A stretch of 64,000 nucleotides of DNA from Lachnospiraceae bacterium (GTDB taxonomy: Bacteria; Bacillota; Clostridia; Lachnospirales; Lachnospiraceae), in NCBI GenBank assembly GCA_017470935.1, contig JAFUXG010000046.1, positions 62,001 through 126,000 on the forward strand, in the 5' to 3' direction. Made by a program: the position numbers and the translations under genes. Positions 1-7,645 of this stretch are shown here, piece by piece. Each line of letters begins with the position of its first letter. Position 1 is the stretch's first letter. Below the pieces are notes generated by a model. The model did no database searches. It worked only from the letters and a program-made list of their open reading frames with translations, and was not told the origin of the DNA.

Positions 1-214
1 ATCTGCAGCTGTCTGTGATGATTCGAAGGGTGTTGTTGTAGATTCGATGAGTAGTCTGTCAGCTATATCAGAGCAGAATGCAGCTGCATCTGAAGAAACA
101 TCAGCCTCAATGCAGGAGCTTTCTGCTACTGTTAACACACTTGCTAATACGGCAGATTCTCTTAGAGAAGTATCTGAGGCACTTATTGAGGAGATTAGCT
201 TCTTTAAGGATTGA
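1..214 (+). CDS. Methyl-accepting chemotaxis protein, C-terminal end (partial)
   Basis: Open frame running in from the left edge and stopping with TGA at 212-214. It encodes about 70 residues of a helical chemoreceptor signalling-domain tail: an ISEQNAAASEETSASMQEL stretch followed by leucine/alanine heptads and the ending EISFFKD. This heptad region is typical of the cytoplasmic coiled coil of methyl-accepting chemotaxis proteins, which carries the methylation sites and links to CheA/CheW. Sensor domain and membrane segments lie outside the window, so the ligand cannot be inferred. It implies a motile or chemotactic organism. A terminator-like hairpin follows at 283-337. Confidence 0.88.
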   Translation, partial: SAAVCDDSKGVVVDSMSSLSAISEQNAAASEETSASMQELSATVNTLANTADSLREVSEALIEEISFFKD

Positions 215-282
215 GCGTAATAATATATTAATAATTTATGTTTTATATTATAAAGCTTCTGATATTTATATAATGATTTATT

Positions 283-337
283 AAAGACATCCTATTGTTA
301 AATTCTTCAAAAAGTATTTGACTTTTGGGATGTCTTT
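283..337 (+). terminator. Terminator-like hairpin after the chemoreceptor gene
   Basis: AAAGACATCC (283-292) pairs exactly with GGATGTCTTT (328-337), and the 3' arm runs into a T-rich stretch. The loop is long, about 35 nt, and contains the -35 box of the rplU promoter, so terminator and promoter overlap. Confidence 0.55.
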
Positions 338-346
338 TGTTATTAT
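318..346 (+). promoter_or_regulatory. Promoter of rplU operon (SigA type)
   Basis: TTGACT (318-323), a 17-bp spacer and TATTAT (341-346). The -35 lies in the loop of the preceding terminator hairpin and the spacer covers its 3' arm. Transcription would start near 353, leaving a leader of about 150 nt before rplU. Confidence 0.7.
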
Positions 347-352
347 ATTTTA

Positions 353-503
353 GTGTGCCGCACAAGGAGGTATAAGTGCGTCCTATGATATTAATTTGTC
401 GTATGTACATGTTTTTGTAATATAGGAACATGTTTTATATTGGATTAATATACAATATGGATGCCACCGTACTTGGCGAGTAATGATAATAGGAGGTAAC
501 CGT
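353..503 (+). promoter_or_regulatory. Candidate L21 leader (5' UTR of rplU)
   Basis: An untranslated leader of about 150 nt separates the promoter from rplU. It holds several potential stems: GCAC/GTGC near 360-380, ACATGTT/AACATGT near 409-433, and GCCA/TGGC near 463-478 just before the ribosome site AGGAGG (491-496). Firmicutes rplU genes commonly carry an autoregulatory L21 leader RNA, and the position and length fit. I have not matched it to the family consensus. Confidence 0.45.
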
Positions 504-809
504 ATGTACGCAATTATTGCAACAGGTGGTAAGCAGTACAAGGTAGCTGAAGGTGATATCATTAATGTAGAAAAGCTTAATGCAGAAGCTGGTTCTGAAG
601 TAAAATTTGATGTTATTGCTATTAACAACGACAGTGATATGCTTTGTGGCGATGCAGTTGCTAACTCAAGTGTTACAGCTAATGTAATCGGCAATGGCAA
701 GGAGAAAAAGGTTGTTGTTTATAAGTATAAGAGAAAAACCGGCTATCACAAGAAGAATGGTCACAGACAGCCATTTACAAAGGTTGAGATCAAAGCAATT
801 AATGCTTAA
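504..809 (+). CDS. rplU: 50S ribosomal protein L21
   Basis: Protein of 101 residues starting MYAIIATGGKQYKV, the standard L21 N-terminus, and containing GYHKKNGHRQPFTKV, the lysine/arginine-rich rRNA-binding tail. L21 sits on the large subunit next to L20 and 23S rRNA. The ATG at 504 follows AGGAGG with 7 nt spacing; an upstream in-frame ATG at 483 has no ribosome site and would add seven non-conserved residues. It heads the conserved rplU-prp-rpmA-obg cluster and is probably controlled through the structured leader. Confidence 0.97.
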   Translation: MYAIIATGGKQYKVAEGDIINVEKLNAEAGSEVKFDVIAINNDSDMLCGDAVANSSVTANVIGNGKEKKVVVYKYKRKTGYHKKNGHRQPFTKVEIKAINA

Positions 810-821
810 TCCGGTATTACT

Positions 822-1148
822 ATGATTACTGTAACCATTTTGAAAAAGAACGACTTGATAGTTGGTGCCCAGGTAGAGGGGCATGCGGAGTTTGCCAAGA
901 AGGGCAAGGATATTGTTTGTAGTGCGGTATCGATGCTTTATATAAATCTTGTGAATTCCTTAGAAAGCTTTACCCAGGATGGCAAAGAAGTTAATGGCAG
1001 CAGGAAGATTAATTTTGAGAATGTCATTTTGAAGAATATGCCAAGTGATGAGGCAGAGCTTTTGCTTCGGTCATTTCATCTTGGTATCACTACAATAGAG
1101 CAGAAGTATGGTAAGAGATATATTGAGATCCTTGAACAGGATGTGTGA
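822..1148 (+). CDS. prp: Ribosomal-processing cysteine protease Prp
   Basis: A 108-residue YsxB/Prp-family protein between rplU and rpmA, the family's standard position. The catalytic pair is visible: His21 in [11 protein letters not shown] and Cys33 in DIVCSAVS, about 12 residues apart as in characterised Prp enzymes. Prp removes the N-terminal extension of L27, and the extension (MLKLNLQLF) is present on the next gene. The proximity and short gaps indicate co-transcription with rplU and rpmA. Length is normal for the family, and start and stop are unambiguous. Confidence 0.93.
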   Translation: MITVTILKKNDLIVGAQVEGHAEFAKKGKDIVCSAVSMLYINLVNSLESFTQDGKEVNGSRKINFENVILKNMPSDEAELLLRSFHLGITTIEQKYGKRYIEILEQDV

Positions 1149-1189
1149 TAGGATTTCTGTTGATTAATTTTGAATTAGGAGGTGTAATA

Positions 1190-1480
1190 ATGTTAAAGCT
1201 TAACCTTCAGTTATTCGCTCATAAGAAGGGAATGGGTTCTACTAAGAACGGTAGAGATTCAGAGTCCAAGAGACTTGGAGCGAAGAGAGCAGACGGACAG
1301 TTTGTTAAGGCTGGTAATGTTTTATACAGACAGCGTGGAACAAGAATTCATCCTGGTACTAATGTAGGAAGAGGCAAGGATGATACCTTGTTTGCATTAG
1401 TTGATGGTGTTGTTCGCTATGAGAGAAAGGGAAGAGATAAGAAGCAGGTTTCTATCTATCCTGTATCAATCAACGAGTAA
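1190..1480 (+). CDS. rpmA: 50S ribosomal protein L27 (with cleavable N-terminal extension)
   Basis: Protein of 96 residues starting [21 protein letters not shown]. The first nine residues are the Firmicutes-type extension removed by Prp; cleavage is expected between Phe9 and Ala10, exposing the AHKKG end that reaches the peptidyl-transferase centre. The rest ([18 protein letters not shown]) is canonical L27. The ATG at 1190 has AGGAGG 10 nt upstream; a longer in-frame reading from 1145 would hide the conserved N-terminus and overlap prp. A strong terminator follows. Confidence 0.97.
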   Translation: MLKLNLQLFAHKKGMGSTKNGRDSESKRLGAKRADGQFVKAGNVLYRQRGTRIHPGTNVGRGKDDTLFALVDGVVRYERKGRDKKQVSIYPVSINE

Positions 1481-1496
1481 TATACTTAGACTTATG

Positions 1497-1526
1497 GGGC
1501 TGGAGCTTAATTCTCCAGCCCTTTTT
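1497..1526 (+). terminator. Rho-independent terminator after rpmA
   Basis: GGGCTGGAG (1497-1505) pairs with CTCCAGCCC (1513-1521) around a 7-nt loop, followed by TTTTT. It closes the rplU-prp-rpmA unit. Confidence 0.9.
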
Positions 1527-1612
1527 CACAATTATGATGTTTGATATTATTTAGATTATATGAGATTAGTTATTTGTTCGTGGCAGTATGTTTATTGAAG
1601 AGGAGAACAATT

Positions 1613-2902
1613 ATGTTTGCAGATAGAGCTAAGGTGTTCATACGCTCTGGTAAGGGTGGAGACGGTCATGTCAGCTTCAGACGTGAGTTATATGTTCCTG
1701 CTGGTGGTCCTGATGGCGGAGACGGCGGCAAGGGCGGAGATGTGATCTTTGTTGTTGATGAAGGCCTTAATACCTTAAATGATTTTAGAAATGTTAGAAA
1801 ATACTGTGCTAAGGATGGTGAAGAGGGCGGCAAGAGACGCCAGCATGGTGCAAATGGTGATGACGTGATCTGTAAGGTGCCTCCCGGAACTGTTATCAAG
1901 GATTTTGAGACCGGTAAGGTTATAATGGATATGTCCAATAAGAAGGAGCCTGTAGTTATCCTTAAGGGTGGTAAGGGCGGCAATGGCAATATGCACTACG
2001 CCACATCAACTATGCAGGCACCACGTTATGCTCAGCCTGGACAGCCATCTCAGGAGCTTTATGTTACATTAGAGCTTAAGGTTATTGCTGATGTTGGTCT
2101 TGTGGGGTTTCCCAATGTTGGTAAATCAACATTTCTATCTAGAGTCACCAATGCAAAGCCTAAGATTGCAAATTACCATTTTACTACCTTGAATCCTAAT
2201 CTTGGAGTTGTTGATCTGTCTGACGGTGCTGGCTTTGTTATTGCGGATATTCCGGGTATTATAGAAGGAGCTAGTGATGGAGTAGGACTTGGACTTCAAT
2301 TTTTAAGACATATTGAGAGAACCAAGGTGCTTTTACATGTTGTTGATGGAGCTTCTGTTGAAGGGAGAGATCCTATTAATGATATATACGCCATATTAGA
2401 GGAGCTTAAGAAATATAATGTGGAGATAGCGGATCGTCCTATGGTAATTGCAGCTAATAAAATGGATGCAATGAATGAAGCAGAGCGGGAGACAGTTATA
2501 GAGATGTTAAAGGAGGAGTTTAATCCTAAGAGTATCCAGGTCTTTGCAATCTCTGCTGTTACTGGTGAGGGCGTTGATGAGCTTTTGTGGCATTTATATA
2601 AGCTTGTTAAGGAGGCACCAGAAGAGATTGTTGAATTTGAGCCTGAGTTTATTCCAACCTTTGAGGATGACAATGAGCCATATACAATAGAGCTTGATCC
2701 TAAGAATGAGCATGTTTTCATAGTTGAAGGACCAAAGCTTGAGAAGATGCTAGGTTATACCAATCTTGATTCGGAGAAGGGCTTTGACTTCTTCCAGCGT
2801 TTTATGAAGGATAATGGTATCATTGACGAGCTTAAAGCTATGGGAATGCAAGAGGGCGATGTGGTCAGAATGTATGACCTTGAGTTTGATTACTACGATT
2901 AA
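1613..2902 (+). CDS. obgE: GTPase Obg/CgtA
   Basis: Protein of 429 residues with all three Obg modules: the glycine-rich N-terminal OBG fold (SGKGGDGHVSFRRE, GGPDGGDGGKGG), the central GTPase domain with Walker A GFPNVGKST, switch DIPGIIEGA and base-recognition NKMD, and a C-terminal OCT domain ending in acidic residues. Obg is an essential GTPase in 50S assembly and stress control. The ATG at 1613 follows AGGAGA; an in-frame start at 1541 would add a hydrophobic extension lacking family support. It is followed 13 nt later by yhbY. Confidence 0.96.
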   Translation: MFADRAKVFIRSGKGGDGHVSFRRELYVPAGGPDGGDGGKGGDVIFVVDEGLNTLNDFRNVRKYCAKDGEEGGKRRQHGANGDDVICKVPPGTVIKDFETGKVIMDMSNKKEPVVILKGGKGGNGNMHYATSTMQAPRYAQPGQPSQELYVTLELKVIADVGLVGFPNVGKSTFLSRVTNAKPKIANYHFTTLNPNLGVVDLSDGAGFVIADIPGIIEGASDGVGLGLQFLRHIERTKVLLHVVDGASVEGRDPINDIYAILEELKKYNVEIADRPMVIAANKMDAMNEAERETVIEMLKEEFNPKSIQVFAISAVTGEGVDELLWHLYKLVKEAPEEIVEFEPEFIPTFEDDNEPYTIELDPKNEHVFIVEGPKLEKMLGYTNLDSEKGFDFFQRFMKDNGIIDELKAMGMQEGDVVRMYDLEFDYYD

Positions 2903-2915
2903 GGAGATTAGTGTT

Positions 2916-3218
2916 ATGGCAGGAACAATGACAAGCAAGCAAAGAGCATATCTCAAGAGCTTAGCTATGAATATAGATCCGATAATTAATGTTGGAAAGG
3001 CAAGTGTAACTCCTGAGATTGTTACGGCAGTGGATGAAGCTATTGAGAAAAGAGAGCTTATCAAGCTTGGTGTATTGAAGAATTGTATGGATGATCCAAG
3101 AGGGATTGCTGAAACAATAGCAGAACGTACCAAATCCCAGGTTGTTCAGGTTATCGGCAAGAAGATTGTTCTTTATCGACAGAACAAAAAAAACCCAAAG
3201 ATTATTCTACCTAGATAA
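2916..3218 (+). CDS. yhbY: YhbY-family ribosome-assembly RNA-binding protein
   Basis: A 100-residue single-domain CRS1/YhbY protein: MTSKQRAYLKSLA at the N-terminus, then GKASVTPEIV and an ELIKLGVLKN strand, ending with VIGKKIVLYRQ. The family binds pre-50S particles. The start is placed at ATG 2916 after AAGGAG (2901-2906), 13 nt beyond the obg stop; a frame extending back to 2814 lies inside obg and is not coding. Linkage to obg and nadD is common in Clostridia. Confidence 0.9.
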   Translation: MAGTMTSKQRAYLKSLAMNIDPIINVGKASVTPEIVTAVDEAIEKRELIKLGVLKNCMDDPRGIAETIAERTKSQVVQVIGKKIVLYRQNKKNPKIILPR

Positions 3219-3282
3219 TTTTATTAATGAAATAATGTGAAGCACATTAAGTAAATTTCTTAAATAAATATTGGAGCAAGTT

Positions 3283-3915
3283 ATGAAAAAAATCGGAATT
3301 ATGGGCGGAACATTTAATCCCATTCATAATGGTCACGTGGAAATTGCAAAGGCTGCTTATGAGCAATATGAGCTTGATGAGGTATGGTTCATGCCAAATC
3401 ATATTCCTGCATATAAGTCTGATACAGGGATCGTGTCGAGCGAACATAGGCTTAATATGATATCTTTGGCCATTGATGCTTATGAGCACTTTAAAGTGTC
3501 AGATTTTGAGATAAAAAGAGAGGGGAAGACTTATTCCTATGAGACCTTTACCCTGCTTAGCAGAGAATATACAGATTGCAGCTTTTCATTTATTATGGGA
3601 GCTGATTCATTGTTTTATTTTGAAAAATGGGTGCATCCGGAGATAATCCTTGATAATGCTGACATATTAGTTGCTTCTAGAGATGAAAATGGTATCTCTG
3701 AGATTGAAGATAGAATTAACCTTTTAAAGAAAGAATTTCATAAGGGAGAATTCTATATTATTAAATGTCCTAATACGGATTGTTCTTCCTCAGCATTAAG
3801 GGATAATATTAGTAAGCTTTATAATAATATAGCAGGTGAAGATGAAAATAATAATATTAAAAAATATCTTCCGAAAAAGGTTTATGATTATATATTAGAT
3901 AATCATTTGTATTAG
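3283..3915 (+). CDS. nadD: Nicotinate-nucleotide adenylyltransferase
   Basis: Protein of 210 residues with the nucleotidyltransferase signature GGTFNPIHNGHV at residues 8-19 and the second substrate-binding motif as SSSALRD near the C-terminus. NadD converts nicotinate mononucleotide and ATP to deamido-NAD in NAD biosynthesis. ATG 3283 has GGAG 6 nt upstream; a TTG at 3271 would place the start over that ribosome site. The following yqeK is its usual partner, but here a terminator and a new promoter separate them. Confidence 0.95.
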   Translation: MKKIGIMGGTFNPIHNGHVEIAKAAYEQYELDEVWFMPNHIPAYKSDTGIVSSEHRLNMISLAIDAYEHFKVSDFEIKREGKTYSYETFTLLSREYTDCSFSFIMGADSLFYFEKWVHPEIILDNADILVASRDENGISEIEDRINLLKKEFHKGEFYIIKCPNTDCSSSALRDNISKLYNNIAGEDENNNIKKYLPKKVYDYILDNHLY

Positions 3916-3940
3916 AGCTATATTTATGTAAAAATATTGA

Positions 3941-3979
3941 AAAATGTAGGCTTATTGATTGAAAAAGCCTGCATTTTTT
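3941..3979 (+). terminator. Terminator after nadD overlapping the next promoter
   Basis: AAAATGTAGGCTT (3941-3953) pairs with AAGCCTGCATTTT (3965-3977) with one mismatch, and the 3' arm ends in a T-tract. The 11-nt loop carries the -35 box of the yqeK promoter. Confidence 0.75.
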
Positions 3980-3987
3980 GTTATAAT
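3959..3987 (+). promoter_or_regulatory. Promoter of yqeK-rsfS
   Basis: TTGAAA (3959-3964), a spacer of exactly 17 bp and TATAAT (3982-3987). The -35 occupies the terminator loop and the spacer spans its 3' arm and T-tract, the same geometry as at rplU. Confidence 0.75.
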
Positions 3988-4023
3988 ATCTGTGTTTTAT
4001 TTTGACGACATAAGAGGGAATAT

Positions 4024-4599
4024 ATGGATAGAGCACAGATGAAAGAGAAACTTAAGACTAAGCTTTCGCCGAAGCGTTTTGAACATTCCATTGGTGTAGA
4101 GTATACTGCAGGTACAATGGCATTTATATATGGATATGATGTGAATAAAGCGCTTATTGCAGGCTTGCTTCATGACTGTGCAAAGTATGTTCCAGGTGAT
4201 AAGAAGATTACAAAATGTCTGAAAAGAGGACTTTCTGTCTCTGATTATGAGCGTAAGAATCCTGAGTTATTACATGCTAAGCTTTCAGCAGCATATGCTA
4301 AGGAAAAGTATGGTGTTGCTGATGAAGATATTTTATCGGCGATCACATGGCATACCACAGGTAAGCCAGGTATGTCCCTTCTTGATAAGATAATATATAT
4401 TGCAGATTACATTGAGCCGAATCGTAATGTACTTCCTGAGATGGATATGATCAGGAAGGAGGCTTATAGTGATATTGATAAATGCCTGCTGCACATACTT
4501 AAGAACAGCGTGGAATATCTTGATAACAAGGGATCAGTGATCGATCCGGTTACAAGAGAGACTTATGAGTATTATGTAAAAACAGCAATTAAGAGTTAA
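4024..4599 (+). CDS. yqeK: HD-domain phosphohydrolase YqeK (symmetrical Ap4A hydrolase family)
   Basis: Protein of 191 residues with the HD metal site: RFEHSIGV (His21), LLHDCAKY (His50-Asp51) and the later WHTTGKPGMSLLDKIIYIADYIEP block characteristic of YqeK. The family hydrolyses diadenosine tetraphosphate to two ADP. Its position between nadD and rsfS is conserved in Firmicutes. Start ATG 4024 follows GAGGGAA. It is probably co-transcribed with rsfS, 13 nt downstream. Confidence 0.92.
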   Translation: MDRAQMKEKLKTKLSPKRFEHSIGVEYTAGTMAFIYGYDVNKALIAGLLHDCAKYVPGDKKITKCLKRGLSVSDYERKNPELLHAKLSAAYAKEKYGVADEDILSAITWHTTGKPGMSLLDKIIYIADYIEPNRNVLPEMDMIRKEAYSDIDKCLLHILKNSVEYLDNKGSVIDPVTRETYEYYVKTAIKS

Positions 4600-4612
4600 G
4601 GAGAAAGAACAT

Positions 4613-4960
4613 ATGACAAGTAGAGAGTTAGCTAAGATTGCTCTTTCCGGTCTATCTGATAAGAAGGCTCAGGATATAAAGGTAATTGATATTTCAGAGA
4701 TTTCTGTTATGGCTGATTACTTTATAATTGCCAGCGGATCAAATCGTAATCAGGTTCAGGCAATGGCAGATAATGTTGAAGAGAAGCTTCATGATGCAGG
4801 TGTTACACCAAGGCAGATTGAGGGATATCACACTGCTAATTGGATTCTTATGGACTTTAATGATATTATTGTTCATATTTTTAATGAGGAAGACAGGCTG
4901 TTCTATAATTTGGAAAAGATATGGCTTGATGGCAAGGTGATTGATGCAGAGAAATTATAG
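4613..4960 (+). CDS. rsfS: Ribosomal silencing factor RsfS
   Basis: A 115-residue DUF143/Iojap-family protein: DIKVIDISEISVMADYFIIASGSNRNQVQA, EGYHTANWILMDFNDIIVHIF and the RLFYNLEKIW end are canonical. RsfS binds L14 on the 50S subunit and blocks subunit joining under poor nutrition. The ATG at 4613 is preceded by AAGGAGA. Length is normal. Confidence 0.95.
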   Translation: MTSRELAKIALSGLSDKKAQDIKVIDISEISVMADYFIIASGSNRNQVQAMADNVEEKLHDAGVTPRQIEGYHTANWILMDFNDIIVHIFNEEDRLFYNLEKIWLDGKVIDAEKL

Positions 4961-5041
4961 TTTTTTAGTGATTCATTATTTATTAATGATTATATATAAT
5001 CAGCTATAATAACTGAAGTTTTAATAAAAGGAAATAATAAC

Positions 5042-6229
5042 ATGAATAGAGATTTGCTTATCCGAAGAAATACAATAGAGGTCAATAAGGTTGCTTCTAA
5101 ATGTTTAAGAATTACTATATTATTTTTGATTTCATTATGGTTATTTACAAGTACATCCTATTATGACTATGATGTTATTTCTTCTATGATTGTTTTTGTT
5201 GCAAGTATAGTATTATTATTCATACCTACAGTACTTGTTGATATACTGCATATGGAACATCTATGGATTAAATATTATGTTATAATATGTTGCATCTCTG
5301 TTGTGTTTTTATTAGGTTCATTTATTTCATTTAATTTTATTGTTCTTTTGATTTTTCCACTTTTAATTGCAACTATATATTGTGATAAGAAGCTTATAGC
5401 AATTGTTACAATAATTGATAGCATTTGTGTTTTTATAATAATGCTTGTGCGATATCTGCTTTTCAATGGAAGTATTGGTGAATCCTATGACAACATAGGT
5501 GAAGCAGTTGTATATGGTGGATTTCTAAGAGTTGTTTTGATTCTTTTGACTGCGCTGTTTTCATATTATATAGTTGACCGCAACATGGTTATGCTTGACA
5601 AGACAATAGATTCCAACAGAGATTTGGAGAATAGCCAGCGTGAGCTTATATTTGCATTTTCTGAGTTATCAGAGAGTAAATCAAAGATGACTGGAGAGCA
5701 TATTAGAAGAGTAGCAGAGTATATGAAGGTATTGGGAACTGCCTCTGGTTTTACTGCTGAATATGTTGATAAACTTTCTGTTGCTGCAATGATGCATGAT
5801 ATTGGGAAGCTTATGATTCCTGAAGAAATACTTGATAAGCCTGATAAGCTGACAGACGAAGAATATGCTATTATGAAAAGCCATGTGCTCTATGGAGAGG
5901 CACTGCTTTCCAAATGCCCTGGTGAGATAATGCAGATTGCCAAAACTATTGCTTTGCAGCACCATGAAAGATGGGACGGTTCCGGGTATTTGGGCATGAA
6001 AGGTGATGAGATAGCATATATAAGCCGTCTAATGGCTGTATGTGATGTTTTTGATGCACTTACGTCAGAAAGGTATTACAAGGGCGGATGGTCCTTAGAG
6101 GATACATATAATGAGATTGTGAAAAATAGTGGAACCCAATTTGATCCGGATGTAGTTGAATTATTCAAGGATCATTTTGTGGAGTTTGAGATGATTCTCA
6201 AATCGTTGCCGGATCATCAGATATATTAA
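5042..6229 (+). CDS. Membrane-bound HD-GYP-type phosphodiesterase
   Basis: Protein of 395 residues. The N-terminal half (about 20-180) has six or so hydrophobic segments, then a short linker and an HD-GYP-like domain. Metal ligands are visible: GEHIRRVAEYM (His220), MHDIGKL (His252-Asp253), HVLYGEALL (His281), HHERWDGSGY (His307-308) and DVFDALTSERYY. The usual GYP is GYL here, a tolerated change. HD-GYP enzymes degrade cyclic di-GMP, so this may be a membrane sensor lowering c-di-GMP; substrate is inferred only. Ribosome site AAAGGAAA precedes ATG 5042. It appears transcribed alone. Confidence 0.85.
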   Translation: MNRDLLIRRNTIEVNKVASKCLRITILFLISLWLFTSTSYYDYDVISSMIVFVASIVLLFIPTVLVDILHMEHLWIKYYVIICCISVVFLLGSFISFNFIVLLIFPLLIATIYCDKKLIAIVTIIDSICVFIIMLVRYLLFNGSIGESYDNIGEAVVYGGFLRVVLILLTALFSYYIVDRNMVMLDKTIDSNRDLENSQRELIFAFSELSESKSKMTGEHIRRVAEYMKVLGTASGFTAEYVDKLSVAAMMHDIGKLMIPEEILDKPDKLTDEEYAIMKSHVLYGEALLSKCPGEIMQIAKTIALQHHERWDGSGYLGMKGDEIAYISRLMAVCDVFDALTSERYYKGGWSLEDTYNEIVKNSGTQFDPDVVELFKDHFVEFEMILKSLPDHQIY

Positions 6230-6325
6230 GTATAATATTATGCTTATGTTTTTTGTTTTGTCTGTAATGATCATATGTGGGTATTTTTACTATAATCAAT
6301 ATATGGAGAGGAATTAATAGTTATA

Positions 6326-6655
6326 ATGGTTTCAGTAATGAATGAATATGTTTCAAAAATTAATTTGACAGCAAATGCAATGACACAGGGTATTCTTAAT
6401 ACAGCTCTTAATGAACAGGCTGAGGTTGAACAAAGCAGTGTGTTAATCAAATCAAACAGATATATCGTTGATGTTCATCTAAGGAATTTTTCAATAGAAA
6501 ATGCGGTATCAGTGATCAATGCATTTATGGATAAAACAAGATATCATTATTCATCATTTTTTATTAGATTTAATGAAGGCAACAGAGTTAGATATAGATA
6601 CGCAAGCTGTAAGGAAGATAAAGAAGGTTTTTACTGCGATGTTGTAATCAGCTGA
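6326..6655 (+). CDS. Uncharacterised 109-residue protein
   Basis: Not recognised. No signal peptide or membrane segment. The sequence is a mixed alpha/beta small domain: a first helix (KINLTANAMTQGILNTALNE), a strand with DVHLRNFSIENAVSVINAFMDKT, and a basic/aromatic strand RFNEGNRVRYRYASCK. The ribosome site GGAGAGGA (6305-6312) is about 13 nt from ATG 6326, so the start is not certain; a second ATG (6338) is further away. A strong bidirectional terminator follows immediately. Codon use resembles neighbouring genes, so I take it as real. Confidence 0.65.
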   Translation: MVSVMNEYVSKINLTANAMTQGILNTALNEQAEVEQSSVLIKSNRYIVDVHLRNFSIENAVSVINAFMDKTRYHYSSFFIRFNEGNRVRYRYASCKEDKEGFYCDVVIS

Positions 6656-6696
6656 AAATACGCATATAATGATACTTCATTATATGCGTATTTTTT
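6655..6696. terminator. Bidirectional terminator between the 109-residue gene and lexA
   Basis: An almost perfect palindrome: AAAATACGCATATAATGA (6655-6672) pairs with its complement ending TATGCGTATTTT, followed by T residues, with A residues at the 5' side. It serves the convergent ends of the (+) 109-residue gene and (-) lexA. Confidence 0.85.
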
Positions 6697-6759
6697 GATT
6701 AATCATATATTATGATAATAAATAAACTATTATTCAATGATTTTAATGAATTATAATAA

Positions 6760-7371
6760 TTATAAAGTACGGAATAATCCGATAACCTTTCCAAGAATAG
6801 ATACATTGTCAACGATAATCGGATCCATGTAATCATTCTCAGGCTGGAGACGGTAATGTCCATTCTCCTTAAAGAAGCGTTTGACAGTAGCACTGTCATC
6901 AACTAATGCCACAACAATATCATTATTAGAGGCGGTAGAAGATTCCTCTACAAGAATAAGGTCTCTATCATATATACCAACATTGACCATACTGTCACCC
7001 TTGACCTTGAGCATAAAGGTGGTCTTGTTATGAAGGTACTCAGGTGGAACAGGGAAATAACCATCAATATTCTCAACTGCAAGAATAGGTTCCCCGGCTG
7101 TCACCTGTCCCACAATTGGAACGTTAACGAGCTCACGTCTTGTAAGTCCAAAGGTGTCATCAAGTATTTCAATAGTTCTAGGCTTTGTTGGATCCCTTCT
7201 TATATAACCATTCTTCTCCAATGTCTCTAAATGCGAGTGGACTGATGATGTTGATTTCAACTTGACAGCTTCACATATCTCACGTACTGATGGCGGATAT
7301 CCTTTCTGAAGAATGTTCTCTTTGATATAATCTAGAATCTCTTGCTGTTTTGCGCTGATCTTTCCGGGCAT
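6760..7371 (-). CDS. lexA: LexA repressor
   Basis: Protein of 203 residues: N-terminal winged helix ([38 protein letters not shown]) and the C-terminal S24 autoprotease domain. The cleavage site is Ala92-Gly93 in VTAGEP, nucleophile Ser127 in GDSM, general base Lys164 in VKRFF. LexA represses SOS genes and cuts itself when RecA is activated. It is divergent from a YneA-like gene with SOS boxes between, as in Bacillus. ATG 7371 is preceded by GGAGGT on the minus strand. Confidence 0.97.
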   Translation of the reverse strand: MPGKISAKQQEILDYIKENILQKGYPPSVREICEAVKLKSTSSVHSHLETLEKNGYIRRDPTKPRTIEILDDTFGLTRRELVNVPIVGQVTAGEPILAVENIDGYFPVPPEYLHNKTTFMLKVKGDSMVNVGIYDRDLILVEESSTASNNDIVVALVDDSATVKRFFKENGHYRLQPENDYMDPIIVDNVSILGKVIGLFRTL

Positions 7372-7490
7372 AATTAATACCTCCTTGATTTTTTAATAAA
7401 CTAATCAATGTTTTTCGGACATGAACAAAAAACACTTTTGTTATAGTCTTGTGAAGTCTTAAGACAACATAATAAATAATAACTGATTTT

Positions 7491-7519
7491 ATAATAACAC
7501 ATAATTAAAAAAAAAGCAA
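7491..7519 (-). promoter_or_regulatory. Candidate lexA promoter
   Basis: On the minus strand, TTGCTT (7514-7519), a 17-bp spacer and TATTAT (7491-7496). SOS-like boxes overlap and lie upstream of the -35, consistent with autorepression. The implied leader is about 110 nt. Confidence 0.5.
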
Positions 7520-7528
7520 ACATTTATT

Positions 7529-7615
7529 CGGAACAAATATTCCGAACAAATTTTCGAAAAAGGTATTGACATGCGAACAACTGTTTGGTATATTAAAAAT
7601 ACAAACAAATGTTTG
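7529..7615. promoter_or_regulatory. Cluster of LexA (SOS) boxes
   Basis: The Firmicutes LexA consensus is CGAAC-N4-GTTYG. CGAACAACTGTTTG (7574-7587) matches fully. CAAACAAATGTTTG (7602-7615) differs at one outer base. CGAACAAATTTTCG (7543-7556) has one mismatch in the right half. GGAACAAATATTCC (7530-7543) is a weaker symmetrical site overlapping it. The first full site lies between the -35 and -10 of the yneA-like promoter, the ideal repressor position. Confidence 0.85.
7566..7594 (+). promoter_or_regulatory. SOS-controlled promoter of the yneA-like gene
   Basis: TTGACA (7566-7571), a 17-bp spacer containing a full SOS box, and TATATT (7589-7594). Ribosome site AAAGGAGTG lies just before ATG 7646. 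Confidence 0.8.
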
Positions 7616-7645
7616 CTAATTTATTTTTGTTAAAGGAGTGTTATT

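Noticed and set aside
78-284. Plus-strand ORF starting within the chemoreceptor end
   Set aside because: It overlaps the receptor in another frame and has a shadow-like composition; the receptor frame continues cleanly to its own stop.
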